A stretch of 36,249 nucleotides of DNA from CAYREE01 sp964423225 (lineage in GTDB: Archaea > Altiarchaeota > Altiarchaeia > IMC4 > SCGC-AAA252-I15), in contig CAYREE010000006.1 in the NCBI GenBank assembly GCA_964423225.1, positions 1 through 36,249 of the forward strand, given 5' to 3'. The translations under genes were made by a program, and so were the position numbers. The notes under the pieces were generated by a model. It was not told the DNA's origin. It did not search any database and was given only the letters and a program-made list of their open reading frames with translations. Shown here in pieces: positions 1-7,141 of this stretch. Each line of letters begins with the position of its first letter. Position 1 is the first letter of the stretch.

Positions 1-58
1 TCCGTGTTACTTCCGAAGCCATATTTATCGCCTATAGGTAATTATCGATTGGTTATTA

Positions 59-1629
59 TCATGGGATTGTGCTTGAACTTGTGCTGAACGGATCATTATA
101 ATCTTGGATTGTGCTTGAACTTGTGCCGAATGGATCATTATAATCTTGGATCGTGCTTGAACTGGAGGATCCTGGTGGCCAGTTACCACAGCTTCCATGC
201 TGGCATGTCATGCTGTCATCATCGCCGCATGTGTCTCCATCAGCATTTTCGCAATCATCTTCAGTGCACTTCATGCAGGACTTGCTATCACCTGCATAAC
301 CACATTCATTCCCAACATTATCCGAAGACACGAAACATGTTCCTAATACACATTCACCACAGTCTCTCTTGCATTTCGGTCCATTGTTGATCTGGCAGGT
401 CCCGCCACCGCACTTGAAACATTGATAATCCTCTCCTTCAGGCCCGCAGAACTCGCCTTCCATCACACCTGTATTGCATTGTAGATCATAACAGACATTA
501 CAGGGATTAGTATCATCACACTGCATATAATCATGTGCAATACAACTTCCATCATAGCAGGTCCCGCAATTATCACCTGATGAATCTCCGCCAGCAAACG
601 AGCCTCCACAAGTGAATCCATCTGCATATTGCGTGCACTCGCCATGCCAGCATAATGAGCATATAGAATCGTCTGGCCCGCAGTTTTTATTGTCGCGACT
701 CGCGCTATCGCAAACACCATTAGAATCACATTTAGCGCAGTCACTGTCATCCTCCGAACAGTCGTCGCCTTCATTGAGCTGTCCAGTACACCCTCCACTC
801 GAGTCACAGGACATGCAGGCACCTACATCGCATATCGCACCCTCTGGAGCCTGTCCAACACATTCAAGTCCTTGACATACCTTGCATGCTGGAAGACCAC
901 CGCATCTTGTACCACTTCCTACAGGAGTGCAGAATCCGCTGGCAGTGCATTGCGCACAACCGCTATCATCGTAGGAGCAGTCAGTACCCTCTGCAAGTTG
1001 TATGCATGTGAATTCAGTATCAAGCTCTTCGCAGGCGTTGCAGCATTTATTTGTTCCACCACATTCTCCGCCACAGCATTTCCTATTGTCATTGCAAATG
1101 TATACTGGATTATCATCTGGTCCGTCGGTGCAGCAAGTATCCTCATCTGGATTAATACAGTCTCCCTGGCAACAGTGATCTCCGGCAGGATATAATCCAC
1201 CTCCATCCAGGTCAACGATTTGTGTGCATCGATAATCCACAGGATCATCACCGTCATGGCAGCAGACCTCGAAGCCAACGGTTATACAATCGGTTCCGCA
1301 ACAGCTTTCAGTTGTTGTATCACATATCTCTGGAGTGGAAGGATCGCTTTCATCNNNNNNNNNNAGCATTCTTCTGTGTCAGGATCATATGTCTCATCTC
1401 CACAAGGTGCTTCTGATAAGCTGCTTGATGTTGATCCACTACTTGATGAAGATACTGATAGAGATGTTACCGTATATACTGTTGAACTAGACCCATATGC
1501 TCCAAAAGAAGGAGTCTCAGTGAATTTAGGTGATAGACTCTCTGAATCCTTGAAAAACAGGAAATAGGATAATAATAGTGTGAATATTATCGTGGGTATA
1601 ATCAAACCGTTAATCTTGCCCATATTCAT
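59..1629 (-). CDS. Membrane-anchored cysteine-rich surface protein, interrupted by an assembly gap
   Basis: I read this as one gene. The N-terminal half starts with ATG at 1629 and the C-terminal half ends with TGA at 59-61; the 10-N gap at 1355-1364 splits them into different frames. Both halves are Cys-rich and meet at the gap. The N-terminus has a hydrophobic anchor or signal segment (about residues 7-26), then a Ser/Thr-rich linker, then a long region of closely spaced Cys with CC, CxxC and CxxxxGxC patterns, rich in Asp and Gly. This suggests a disulfide-stabilised extracellular stalk or binding domain. The C-terminus carries a Ser-rich tail with 14-residue repeats (STIQDYNDPFGTSS type) and no second membrane segment, so the protein is probably held by its N-terminus. 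The anchor and linker resemble those of the neighbour at 1694-2890. I do not recognise the Cys-rich domain as a named family; function unknown. Confidence 0.75.
64..163. repeat. 42-bp tandem repeat encoding 14-residue Ser/Thr/Asp repeats
   Basis: Two near-identical 42-bp units (64-105 and 106-147) are followed by a partial third (148-163). Units 1 and 2 differ at two positions that I can see. The unit is in frame and encodes 14 residues at the C-terminus of the surface protein on the minus strand. The units are contiguous with no spacers, so this is a coding tandem repeat and not a CRISPR array. Confidence 0.9.
1355..1364. other. Assembly gap (10 N)
   Basis: Ten N residues lie inside the Cys-rich surface protein gene. 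The reading frames on the two sides differ by one base. If the gene is intact, the true gap length must be 2 modulo 3, so the 10 Ns are a placeholder and not a measured length. Confidence 0.97.
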
Positions 1630-1693
1630 TGTAATAAGATATGTGGAAGAAGAGGTTTAAAATAGGTTTTACAGATGAATCTTCATTGAATGT

Positions 1694-2890
1694 TCAAGTG
1701 CTTACCGGACATGCTCCCAGGCATTGTATTATGGTGTCATATGCTCCTAAAACATGGTCTGTAGTATATACCCACTCATCATAGTATTCGCATATTGCAT
1801 CTCCTGACTCGTCTCCATAAGCTTCGAAATGATCGCATATTCTTTGTGGTGCTACTATGCAACAGATCGCCTCATGTCTGCAATTGCTACTGCAACCGTC
1901 TCGGTTGTCAGTATTCGAATCGTCACAATGCTCGTTTAATTCTGGTTGGATTATTCCATCTCCGCATTGCGGACATTGGTTATGACAATATCCTAGCGAA
2001 TCAAAGGCTCCGGCATTCAGCAAGCCCATGTTCTGACATATCTCATCGCCTTCACGACCTATAATATAATTATTAACGTATTGACATGTATCTGGATCGC
2101 CTGGCTGGCAGCATATCGCCTCGTTATAGCAATCGCTACTGCATCCGTCATTGCTACGGGGGATGCAGCTGCTATTGTCTGTGCAGTCCGTGTCTTCTGT
2201 GCAGCTTGTACCGTCTTCACAGTGTTTTCCATCATCACAGTCCTCCGAACCGGGACGCACATCACTGTCACCGCAATATGGGCACTGGTTCTGGCATTCT
2301 TCTATTGAATCGTAGGCGCCCTCCATAGACAAACTTGAGCATATTTCATCTACAGTTTCCTTATACCCTCCAAATGCGTTGTAATAACCGCAGGATCCGA
2401 TATCATTATAATTGCAACATATCCCTTCTATATGACAATCATAATTGCATCCGTCATTGCTACGTGGGATGCAGCTGCCACTGTTTATGCAGTCTGAGTC
2501 AGTTGTGCAGCTATTTCCGTTCAAACAATTCTTACCATCGTCACAATCCTCTTCACCTTCGATGATGCTATTTCCACAGATTGTTGTTGTCGTTGTCGAC
2601 GTGGTTGTCGTCGTAGTTGACGTTGTTGTCTGTGTGCTTGACGTCGTCCCTGTGCTTGACGTCGTCCCTGTGCTTGACGTTAGGACAGTACTAGATGTTT
2701 GTGTTGTCAATGACGTATCTGTACTACTAGTACTCATTCCATATGAGTCAAATCCAGGCAGAGAAAAACTTGTTAGGCTGGTTCCAGTAAATCTTGGTTT
2801 TAAATCATCTTCCGTGTTTATTGAGACAATGAATGAGATTATAACTACTGTCAATAAGAATAGCGTTGAGACAGTGAGGAAACGTTCCAT
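1694..2890 (-). CDS. Membrane-anchored protein with three Myxococcus-type Cys-rich repeats
   Basis: The 398-residue product starts with a hydrophobic segment (about residues 5-24), which should act as a signal anchor. A Ser/Thr linker follows (roughly 45-105, ending in a poly-Thr stretch). Three repeats come next, each opening with CG(N/D) and carrying E(D/H)CDD, then a second Cys cluster, DGC, and ICC or CCQ patterns. This matches the Myxococcus cysteine-rich repeat (TIGR02232; related to DUF4215), which is found in secreted proteins. Each repeat ends with a CxxxCPxC-like segment joining it to the next. The first 45 residues resemble those of the protein encoded at 59-1629, which lies 64 bp downstream on the same strand. 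The likely role is an extracellular, disulfide-rich surface protein; the ligand is unknown. A TATA-containing palindrome (AGTATATTATACT, 2891-2903) sits directly upstream of the start. Confidence 0.85.
   Translation of the reverse strand: MERFLTVSTLFLLTVVIISFIVSINTEDDLKPRFTGTSLTSFSLPGFDSYGMSTSSTDTSLTTQTSSTVLTSSTGTTSSTGTTSSTQTTTSTTTTTTSTTTTTICGNSIIEGEEDCDDGKNCLNGNSCTTDSDCINSGSCIPRSNDGCNYDCHIEGICCNYNDIGSCGYYNAFGGYKETVDEICSSLSMEGAYDSIEECQNQCPYCGDSDVRPGSEDCDDGKHCEDGTSCTEDTDCTDNSSCIPRSNDGCSSDCYNEAICCQPGDPDTCQYVNNYIIGREGDEICQNMGLLNAGAFDSLGYCHNQCPQCGDGIIQPELNEHCDDSNTDNRDGCSSNCRHEAICCIVAPQRICDHFEAYGDESGDAICEYYDEWVYTTDHVLGAYDTIIQCLGACPVST
2634..2681. repeat. 18-bp tandem repeat in the Ser/Thr linker
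   Basis: Two copies of GTGCTTGACGTCGTCCCT (2634-2651, 2652-2669) are followed by a 12-bp partial copy. On the minus strand each unit encodes the six-residue SSTGTT type repeat of the linker. This is a site prone to copy-number change, which would alter the length of the stalk. Confidence 0.85.
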
Positions 2891-2920
2891 AGTATATTAT
2901 ACTATGAATTATTGCCTTAT

Positions 2921-3826
2921 TTATCTTGATAATAGCACTACCCTGCTCTCCCTCTTCTCATCTTTCACACTATACCCTGTTTCTTTCGCGATTTCTTCTG
3001 CAAACCATTTGACTTCCTCATGGCTCGGCATATTATCCAGTGTCAAACGGTTCCTCGATCCGCCGACGAGCATGAAGGCTTTAGCCTCAATATAATCTGG
3101 AGAGGCCTTCTCAATCATCTTCGCATATTCTTTGACGCCCATCATATTCCATCCTTTCACAAGAGTCATCCTAATTACTTTTCTTGTATCCAGGTTTGGA
3201 AATAGGCTGAGTGTTTCATTCAGCTTGTCCCATCCGTCATTGATAAGTGGGATGCAAGTCTTCTTGTATATCTCCTTGTTGGGTGCGACAAGCGATACGT
3301 ATAATTGTGTTGGAAGCTCATCCAAGCCGGTAAGACGCTCTGGTAAAGTCCCGTTAGTAACAAGAAATGTTGTGAAGTCTCTCCTATGATACTCCCTTAG
3401 TAGGGCGGATAGGAGCGGATACATAGATGGCTCGCCAGCGAGGCTTATCGCCGCATTCCTCGGATTCCTCGCCTCAAGATACTTCTTACGGCCCTCATCC
3501 TTTAATCCTCCGAACCCGGATATCAATCCCCTCTGGGACTCGATGGCTTTGTCGATTATATCTTTTGGCTCCTCCCAAACACCATTGAATTCTGTCATTG
3601 TGGTCTCAGTGTTCCTCCAGCAGAACATGCAGCGGTGTGTGCACCATGAGACTGTGGGCGTCATCTGAAGGCATCGGTGGCTTTCAATACCATAGAATTT
3701 TTGCTTGTAGCAGTGGCCTTTTCCAGCGATGCTTTTTCGAAGCCAAGTGCAAAGTTTTACTGCGCTATGTTCTCCGACTAAACGGTACCCTTGCTTTTCA
3801 AGCAATTCCTTTGACTGTTTTTCCAT
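2921..3826 (-). CDS. taw1: tRNA 4-demethylwyosine synthase (radical SAM)
   Basis: This 301-residue protein is the archaeal Taw1/TYW1 enzyme. It condenses N1-methylguanosine at position 37 of tRNA(Phe) with pyruvate carbons to make the tricyclic 4-demethylwyosine. The radical SAM motif is CTHRCMFCW, with Cys62, Cys66 and Cys69 binding one 4Fe-4S cluster. Cys26, Cys39 and Cys52 match the second-cluster ligands described for the archaeal enzyme, and Lys41 fits the lysine proposed to bind pyruvate. All expected cysteines are present and the length is normal, so it should be active. It faces a divergent PRC-barrel gene, with only 68 bp between the two starts. Downstream on the same strand is the unrelated surface protein gene, 30 bp away. 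Confidence 0.96.
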   Translation of the reverse strand: MEKQSKELLEKQGYRLVGEHSAVKLCTWLRKSIAGKGHCYKQKFYGIESHRCLQMTPTVSWCTHRCMFCWRNTETTMTEFNGVWEEPKDIIDKAIESQRGLISGFGGLKDEGRKKYLEARNPRNAAISLAGEPSMYPLLSALLREYHRRDFTTFLVTNGTLPERLTGLDELPTQLYVSLVAPNKEIYKKTCIPLINDGWDKLNETLSLFPNLDTRKVIRMTLVKGWNMMGVKEYAKMIEKASPDYIEAKAFMLVGGSRNRLTLDNMPSHEEVKWFAEEIAKETGYSVKDEKRESRVVLLSR

Positions 3827-3865
3827 CGTTTAATGCTTTTTTAAAGTAGGATTCTTAATACGTTG

Positions 3866-3875
3866 TATAAAAATA
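3866..3875 (+). promoter_or_regulatory. TATA box for the PRC-barrel gene
   Basis: TATAAAAATA lies about 25 bp upstream of the ATG at 3895. This is the spacing expected for a leaderless archaeal transcript, and it favours that ATG over the in-frame GTG at 3886. Confidence 0.55.
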
Positions 3876-3894
3876 AAACCAATACGTGGCTTAT

Positions 3895-4140
3895 ATGGTT
3901 ACTTTTATTATAGCTAGGCAGTTGGGCGGGAAGCCCGTTATAACGGTTGGTGGTGAAGAGCTTGGTAGGTTGGATGATATTATCATTGATGAGGCTACAG
4001 GCGACTTTGTGTCAATCATAGTTGAGCCGATCGGCGAGATCCCGTCTAGGGTGACTTATCCGAAAGACAAGGATGGAAACTATGTGATACCGTTTGACGC
4101 GGTCAATGCCGTCAGCAAGGTAGTTGTCGTTAAAGATTAA
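3895..4140 (+). CDS. PRC-barrel domain protein
   Basis: A small single-domain protein of 81 residues. The sequence GGEELGRLDDIIIDEATGDF followed by a hydrophobic strand is the typical start of an archaeal PRC-barrel, a beta-barrel fold shared with the photosynthetic reaction-centre H subunit and RimM. Archaeal stand-alone PRC proteins are small and conserved, and proposed roles include RNA metabolism and cell division; I cannot tell which applies here. I chose ATG 3895 over GTG 3886 because of the TATA spacing. A hairpin follows the stop codon. The next gene encodes a DUF373 protein that appears to end in a related PRC-like segment. Confidence 0.85.
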   Translation: MVTFIIARQLGGKPVITVGGEELGRLDDIIIDEATGDFVSIIVEPIGEIPSRVTYPKDKDGNYVIPFDAVNAVSKVVVVKD

Positions 4141-4143
4141 TAA

Positions 4144-4166
4144 AAAACCAAGTTTTGAATGGTTTT
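4144..4166 (+). terminator. Hairpin terminator after the PRC-barrel gene
   Basis: Perfect 7-bp arms AAAACCA (4144-4150) and TGGTTTT (4160-4166) enclose a 9-nt loop. They are followed by a T-rich stretch and begin 4 bp after the stop codon. This fits an intrinsic-type terminator; archaea need mainly the T-tract. Confidence 0.6.
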
Positions 4167-4330
4167 ATTATCTTTCTAATTTGTTTATCATAAGATGTCG
4201 AGAGATATATCCTATATCTGTTATCCACCCAACATATAAGCAATCCACATACACTGCTATTTATATTATATAAACTTCTTGTAAGTCTTTGTTTTCACAG
4301 ATATTAAGGCTTATAACCTATTTTTTTATC

Positions 4331-5602
4331 GTGGCAAAGAAGAAGGGGAAGTCTATTGTCTTATGCATCGATCGTGATGATGACATAGGCAGGAAGACGG
4401 ATATGAAGGGGCCTGTGATAGGCTGGGATGATAATATTGAGGCAGCCCAGAAGCTTGCTCTTTCAGACCCGGAAGATAGTGATGTAAACGCTATTTACGG
4501 TGCCTTAAAGCTTGCGCGAACTATGGGTATTGATGTTGTCACTTTGACTGGTTCAAATCCTCCAACAGAGGAGTCGGACCGTCAGGTTGCAAAACAGTTG
4601 GATGACATTATTGAAGAGTTTAATCCAAGATCTGTTATGGTGGTATCAGATGGAGTGGATGATGAGCAGTTGTTACCGATTATACAGTCAAGGATCAAGA
4701 TAGATGCTGTAAGAACGATAGTGGTTAGGCAAAGTAAGGAATTGGAGAAAGCGTATTTCAAATTCACGAATTTCATAAAGGAGATTTCTGAAGAGCCGGA
4801 TCTTGCGCGACTCTTATTTGGATTGCCTGGTCTTGCATTACTGCTTCTTGCATTGGGTGGTGTGCAGGCATTGAGCCTCATCATCGGTGTCACAGGACTT
4901 TATCTATTGATTAAAGCGTCTGGGAAAGAGGAGGGCTTCTTTGAAGGTGCTGCCAACTTCTTTAAAGCATTGTCTGTCGAGCGGATTGAGACAGTCATCT
5001 ATCTGATAGCATTCATATCCTTTGTGATAAGCCTAGCGTATACCTATGGAGAGTTAAGGAGATTCCCGATAGAACTAAATCTGGATAACATGGATTTGAC
5101 ATTGAATACTATATCTGTTTTCATCTTGAATTCCAGCTCATTAACCTATCTAATGATATCCTTCCTTGTTCTTGTATTCGGTCGGATATTCGACTTTTAC
5201 TCGACCCAGAAATACGTTTCGATACGTCGATACCTCGTATTGCTTGCATTCATAGTGCTGATCAGGGATCTTATTGATGGCGGCGCCAATTTCATAGTGA
5301 ATGAGGAATATGGTATAGGCAACTTTATACTCCGTGGAACCGTGGGGATAGTCTTGTTCGGCGTCTGGATTAAAATCACTGAAATGCTTTTCATAACGGA
5401 GATTGGGGCTATACGCAAGTTGATACAGGACCTTTCTGACAGGGATGTTTATACAAGCGATGGAAGGCATCTGGGCAAGGTTACCCAGGTATTAGTGGAT
5501 GGTATGGAATTGAGTTCTTTAAAGGTTGGACGAATGAAGATAAATGGTAAAGACATAGTTTCAATGGAGAATGAGGTAATTGTAAACGCTAATGTGAAAT
5601 AG
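4331..5602 (+). CDS. DUF373 family integral membrane protein with C-terminal PRC-like segment
   Basis: The N-terminal half is a soluble domain with SIVLCIDRDDDIG near its start and further DUF373 motifs (DVNAIYGALKLARTMGIDVV, DGVDDEQLLPII). Several hydrophobic segments follow in the middle (about residues 160-360 of 423). The last 60 residues (DVYTSDGRHLGKVTQVLVDG onward) look like a PRC-barrel, similar to the neighbour at 3895. DUF373 is an archaeal family of unknown function. I chose GTG 4331, which gives VAKKKGKSIVLC; the longer TTG start at 4289 adds a 14-residue extension without support. A TATA-like TATATAAAC lies near 4267-4274. The PPC-domain gene follows 5 bp after the stop and is probably in the same operon. 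Confidence 0.88.
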   Translation: MAKKKGKSIVLCIDRDDDIGRKTDMKGPVIGWDDNIEAAQKLALSDPEDSDVNAIYGALKLARTMGIDVVTLTGSNPPTEESDRQVAKQLDDIIEEFNPRSVMVVSDGVDDEQLLPIIQSRIKIDAVRTIVVRQSKELEKAYFKFTNFIKEISEEPDLARLLFGLPGLALLLLALGGVQALSLIIGVTGLYLLIKASGKEEGFFEGAANFFKALSVERIETVIYLIAFISFVISLAYTYGELRRFPIELNLDNMDLTLNTISVFILNSSSLTYLMISFLVLVFGRIFDFYSTQKYVSIRRYLVLLAFIVLIRDLIDGGANFIVNEEYGIGNFILRGTVGIVLFGVWIKITEMLFITEIGAIRKLIQDLSDRDVYTSDGRHLGKVTQVLVDGMELSSLKVGRMKINGKDIVSMENEVIVNANVK

Positions 5603-5607
5603 ATAAT

Positions 5608-6075
5608 ATGGATTCTATAAATGTTGAAAGTACAAGCGAGTATCTGATAAACCTTACTCATGATAAAGATGCACTGGAAGATCTTAAAGACTTTGCCTGT
5701 GAAAATGAAGTTGAATCAGCTGTTTTCGCTTTGATTGGTGCTGTGAAATCGGCAACAATCGCATTCTATGATCAAGCTGAGAAGAAATACGATGAGATAA
5801 GTTTTAAGGAGCCATTTGAGATTATATCCTGTAATGGGAATATTGCCAACAAGGATGGTGGGAAATTCATTCATGCTCACGCATGCCTTGCAAGAGAGGA
5901 TGGATCAACGATAGCAGGACATATTACTGCGATGAGGATATTTGCAGGCGAAGCGCATGTTCGAGTATTTAAACAAGTCATTAATCGAAAGCATGATGAT
6001 GTTACCGGGCTTGGTTTGATGGATCTTAAAACAAGTGGAATAAGAGCTCGAGAAGATTCCCAAACCATATTGTAA
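5608..6075 (+). CDS. PPC/DUF296 domain protein
   Basis: The 155-residue product shows the PPC (DUF296) core. There is a segment that responds to 'ESAVFALIGAVKSATIAFYD', then the His-rich signature HAHACLAREDGSTIAGHI (about residues 90-108), then a hydrophobic strand and VRVF. This domain is found alone in archaea and bacteria, where it forms trimers, and fused to AT-hooks in plants. The prokaryotic role is uncertain; the conserved His residues suggest metal binding. It begins 5 bp after the DUF373 gene, so the two are likely co-transcribed. The last 50 bp overlap the convergent peptidase gene (6026-6901). The tail beyond the domain, about 35 residues, is polar and not recognised. Confidence 0.85.
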   Translation: MDSINVESTSEYLINLTHDKDALEDLKDFACENEVESAVFALIGAVKSATIAFYDQAEKKYDEISFKEPFEIISCNGNIANKDGGKFIHAHACLAREDGSTIAGHITAMRIFAGEAHVRVFKQVINRKHDDVTGLGLMDLKTSGIRAREDSQTIL

Positions 6076-6901
6076 CAAGAAACGATAAGAACAAGGTCGG
6101 GCCGAATTTAACACCCCATTTGATTTTTATATCACTATGTAGTTTGCCGTGTGCGACAAGCTCGCATATCTTGATTAATTGTTCTTCGGTTATTCCCTCG
6201 ATATTCTTCTTGTCAGCAAGCTTCTCATCTCCATCAAAGATGTCTTCAGCGACAATATCTCCTTCCTGAAGTTCTTTAACGCTGACTGTCTTGCATAAAA
6301 GGTTTTTCTCAACTACTTTTAGATAGACTGATGCGAGAGCAAATATTGGAAGTAGCATGTATACTATGGCTAGGAAATGTTGGTTGTAATATAATGATGC
6401 GATAGTGGGTGCAAAGGATAGTATGCATGCTAGTATTATCTTATGTCTTTTGAATTCGTGGATATATGTCTTGAATATATGTGGATTAAGGAGTCCGAGT
6501 ATTATCGTGTATATGACTGCGTATGGTGTTGCTATCACCGCCATATTGATGAAGTAGGTGATATAATACGGGGTTATCGTTGTATTGATCCAAGAGTATC
6601 CAAGGGCATCAAGATAGCCGAATACACAGCCGATCCCAGTGATCATCTTCACGTCTCCACCACCCCACTGACCCAGCCAGAACAAGACATAGCCCATGAT
6701 ATAATAAGCAATTCCGACGATAGCAGCGTATCCAACATAAGCTGGATTAAGATAATAAAGCGTGTGTACTGTAGCGATAAGTATTATTATCGTGGCTAGG
6801 CCGAGTGTGAGTTTTTCTGGTATCTCACCTGTCATAAGATCGATGATACTGTCTAGTGTGAGGAATATTATCGCGATCCCAATCAACACTGCGATTAGCA
6901 T
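6026..6901 (-). CDS. A24-family archaeal prepilin/preflagellin peptidase (EppA/FlaK-like)
   Basis: An integral membrane aspartic protease of 291 residues. The second catalytic Asp lies in GGGDVK (about residues 80-85), the hallmark of type IV prepilin peptidases. The first lies in the LDSIIDLMTGEIP segment (residues 16-28), after an N-terminal membrane helix. The C-terminal half has several more membrane segments and a soluble part (VSVKELQEGDIVAEDIF) typical of the longer archaeal forms such as EppA. EppA removes class III signal peptides from pilin-like proteins; a candidate substrate lies at 35758-36249. The gene overlaps the convergent PPC gene by 50 bp at its 3' end. A TATA-like AGATATTAAC on the minus strand lies about 25 bp upstream of the start. 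FlaK specificity is an alternative. Confidence 0.88.
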   Translation of the reverse strand: MLIAVLIGIAIIFLTLDSIIDLMTGEIPEKLTLGLATIIILIATVHTLYYLNPAYVGYAAIVGIAYYIMGYVLFWLGQWGGGDVKMITGIGCVFGYLDALGYSWINTTITPYYITYFINMAVIATPYAVIYTIILGLLNPHIFKTYIHEFKRHKIILACILSFAPTIASLYYNQHFLAIVYMLLPIFALASVYLKVVEKNLLCKTVSVKELQEGDIVAEDIFDGDEKLADKKNIEGITEEQLIKICELVAHGKLHSDIKIKWGVKFGPTLFLSFLVTIWFGNLLELLFHLF

Positions 6902-6935
6902 GAGTAATCAATGGGAAAACCTGTTAATATCTTTA

Positions 6936-7067
6936 CTACTGTGAGACTCCTATCATGTATGCTCCTAGGAAGATTATTATTGATGCTATTATCCGGACTT
7001 TTCCATATGATTCTTTTAGTAGTAGTGTTCCGAAAAGGACGCTGAATACTATGCTTGTCTGATGATA
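6936..7067 (-). pseudogene. C-terminal remnant of a DMT/EamA-type transporter
   Basis: The minus strand encodes about 43 codons ending at a TAG (6936-6938). The translation includes SIVFSVLFGTLLLKE and RIIASIIIFLGAYMIGVS. The 'LLLKE' turn between two membrane helices, followed by a helix ending in 'IFLGAYMIG', is how EamA/DMT-superfamily transporters end. Upstream in frame there is only A/T-rich terminator sequence of the thermosome gene, with no start codon or further transporter sequence. I infer that the rest of the gene has been deleted. Confidence 0.55.
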
Positions 7068-7068
7068 G

Positions 7069-7120
7069 AAAAATAAAATAAAAAAGAAAAAGAGTTGAGA
7101 AATGTAAGATTGTCTTACAT
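7069..7120 (-). terminator. Terminator of the thermosome gene
   Basis: On the minus strand, 21 bp past the thermosome stop codon, a perfect 8-bp inverted repeat (ATGTAAGA, 7102-7109; TCTTACAT, 7113-7120) with a 3-nt loop is followed by a long T-rich run (7069-7091 read as T on the minus strand). This is a hairpin plus T-tract terminator. Confidence 0.8.
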
Positions 7121-7141
7121 CCTCGTTTGTCTATAGGCTTT

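Noticed and set aside
2..22. Possible start of a minus-strand gene (ATG at 22) running off the left edge
   Set aside because: Only seven codons are visible and there is no ribosome binding site, so it cannot be supported.
64..163. CRISPR-like repeat
   Set aside because: Units are contiguous, in frame and lack spacers; it is a coding tandem repeat.
2445..3095. A 216-codon plus-strand ORF and several other plus-strand ORFs across 100-1570 and 2080-2570
   Set aside because: They lie antisense to the Cys-rich and taw1 genes. Their products are low-complexity (poly-Val, His/Cys-rich) mirror images of the repeats, without domains or start signals.
4141..4330. Possible RNA gene in the 190-bp gap before the DUF373 gene
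   Set aside because: Only a terminator hairpin and TATA-like sequences are visible; no tRNA-like cloverleaf or other conserved RNA motif was found.
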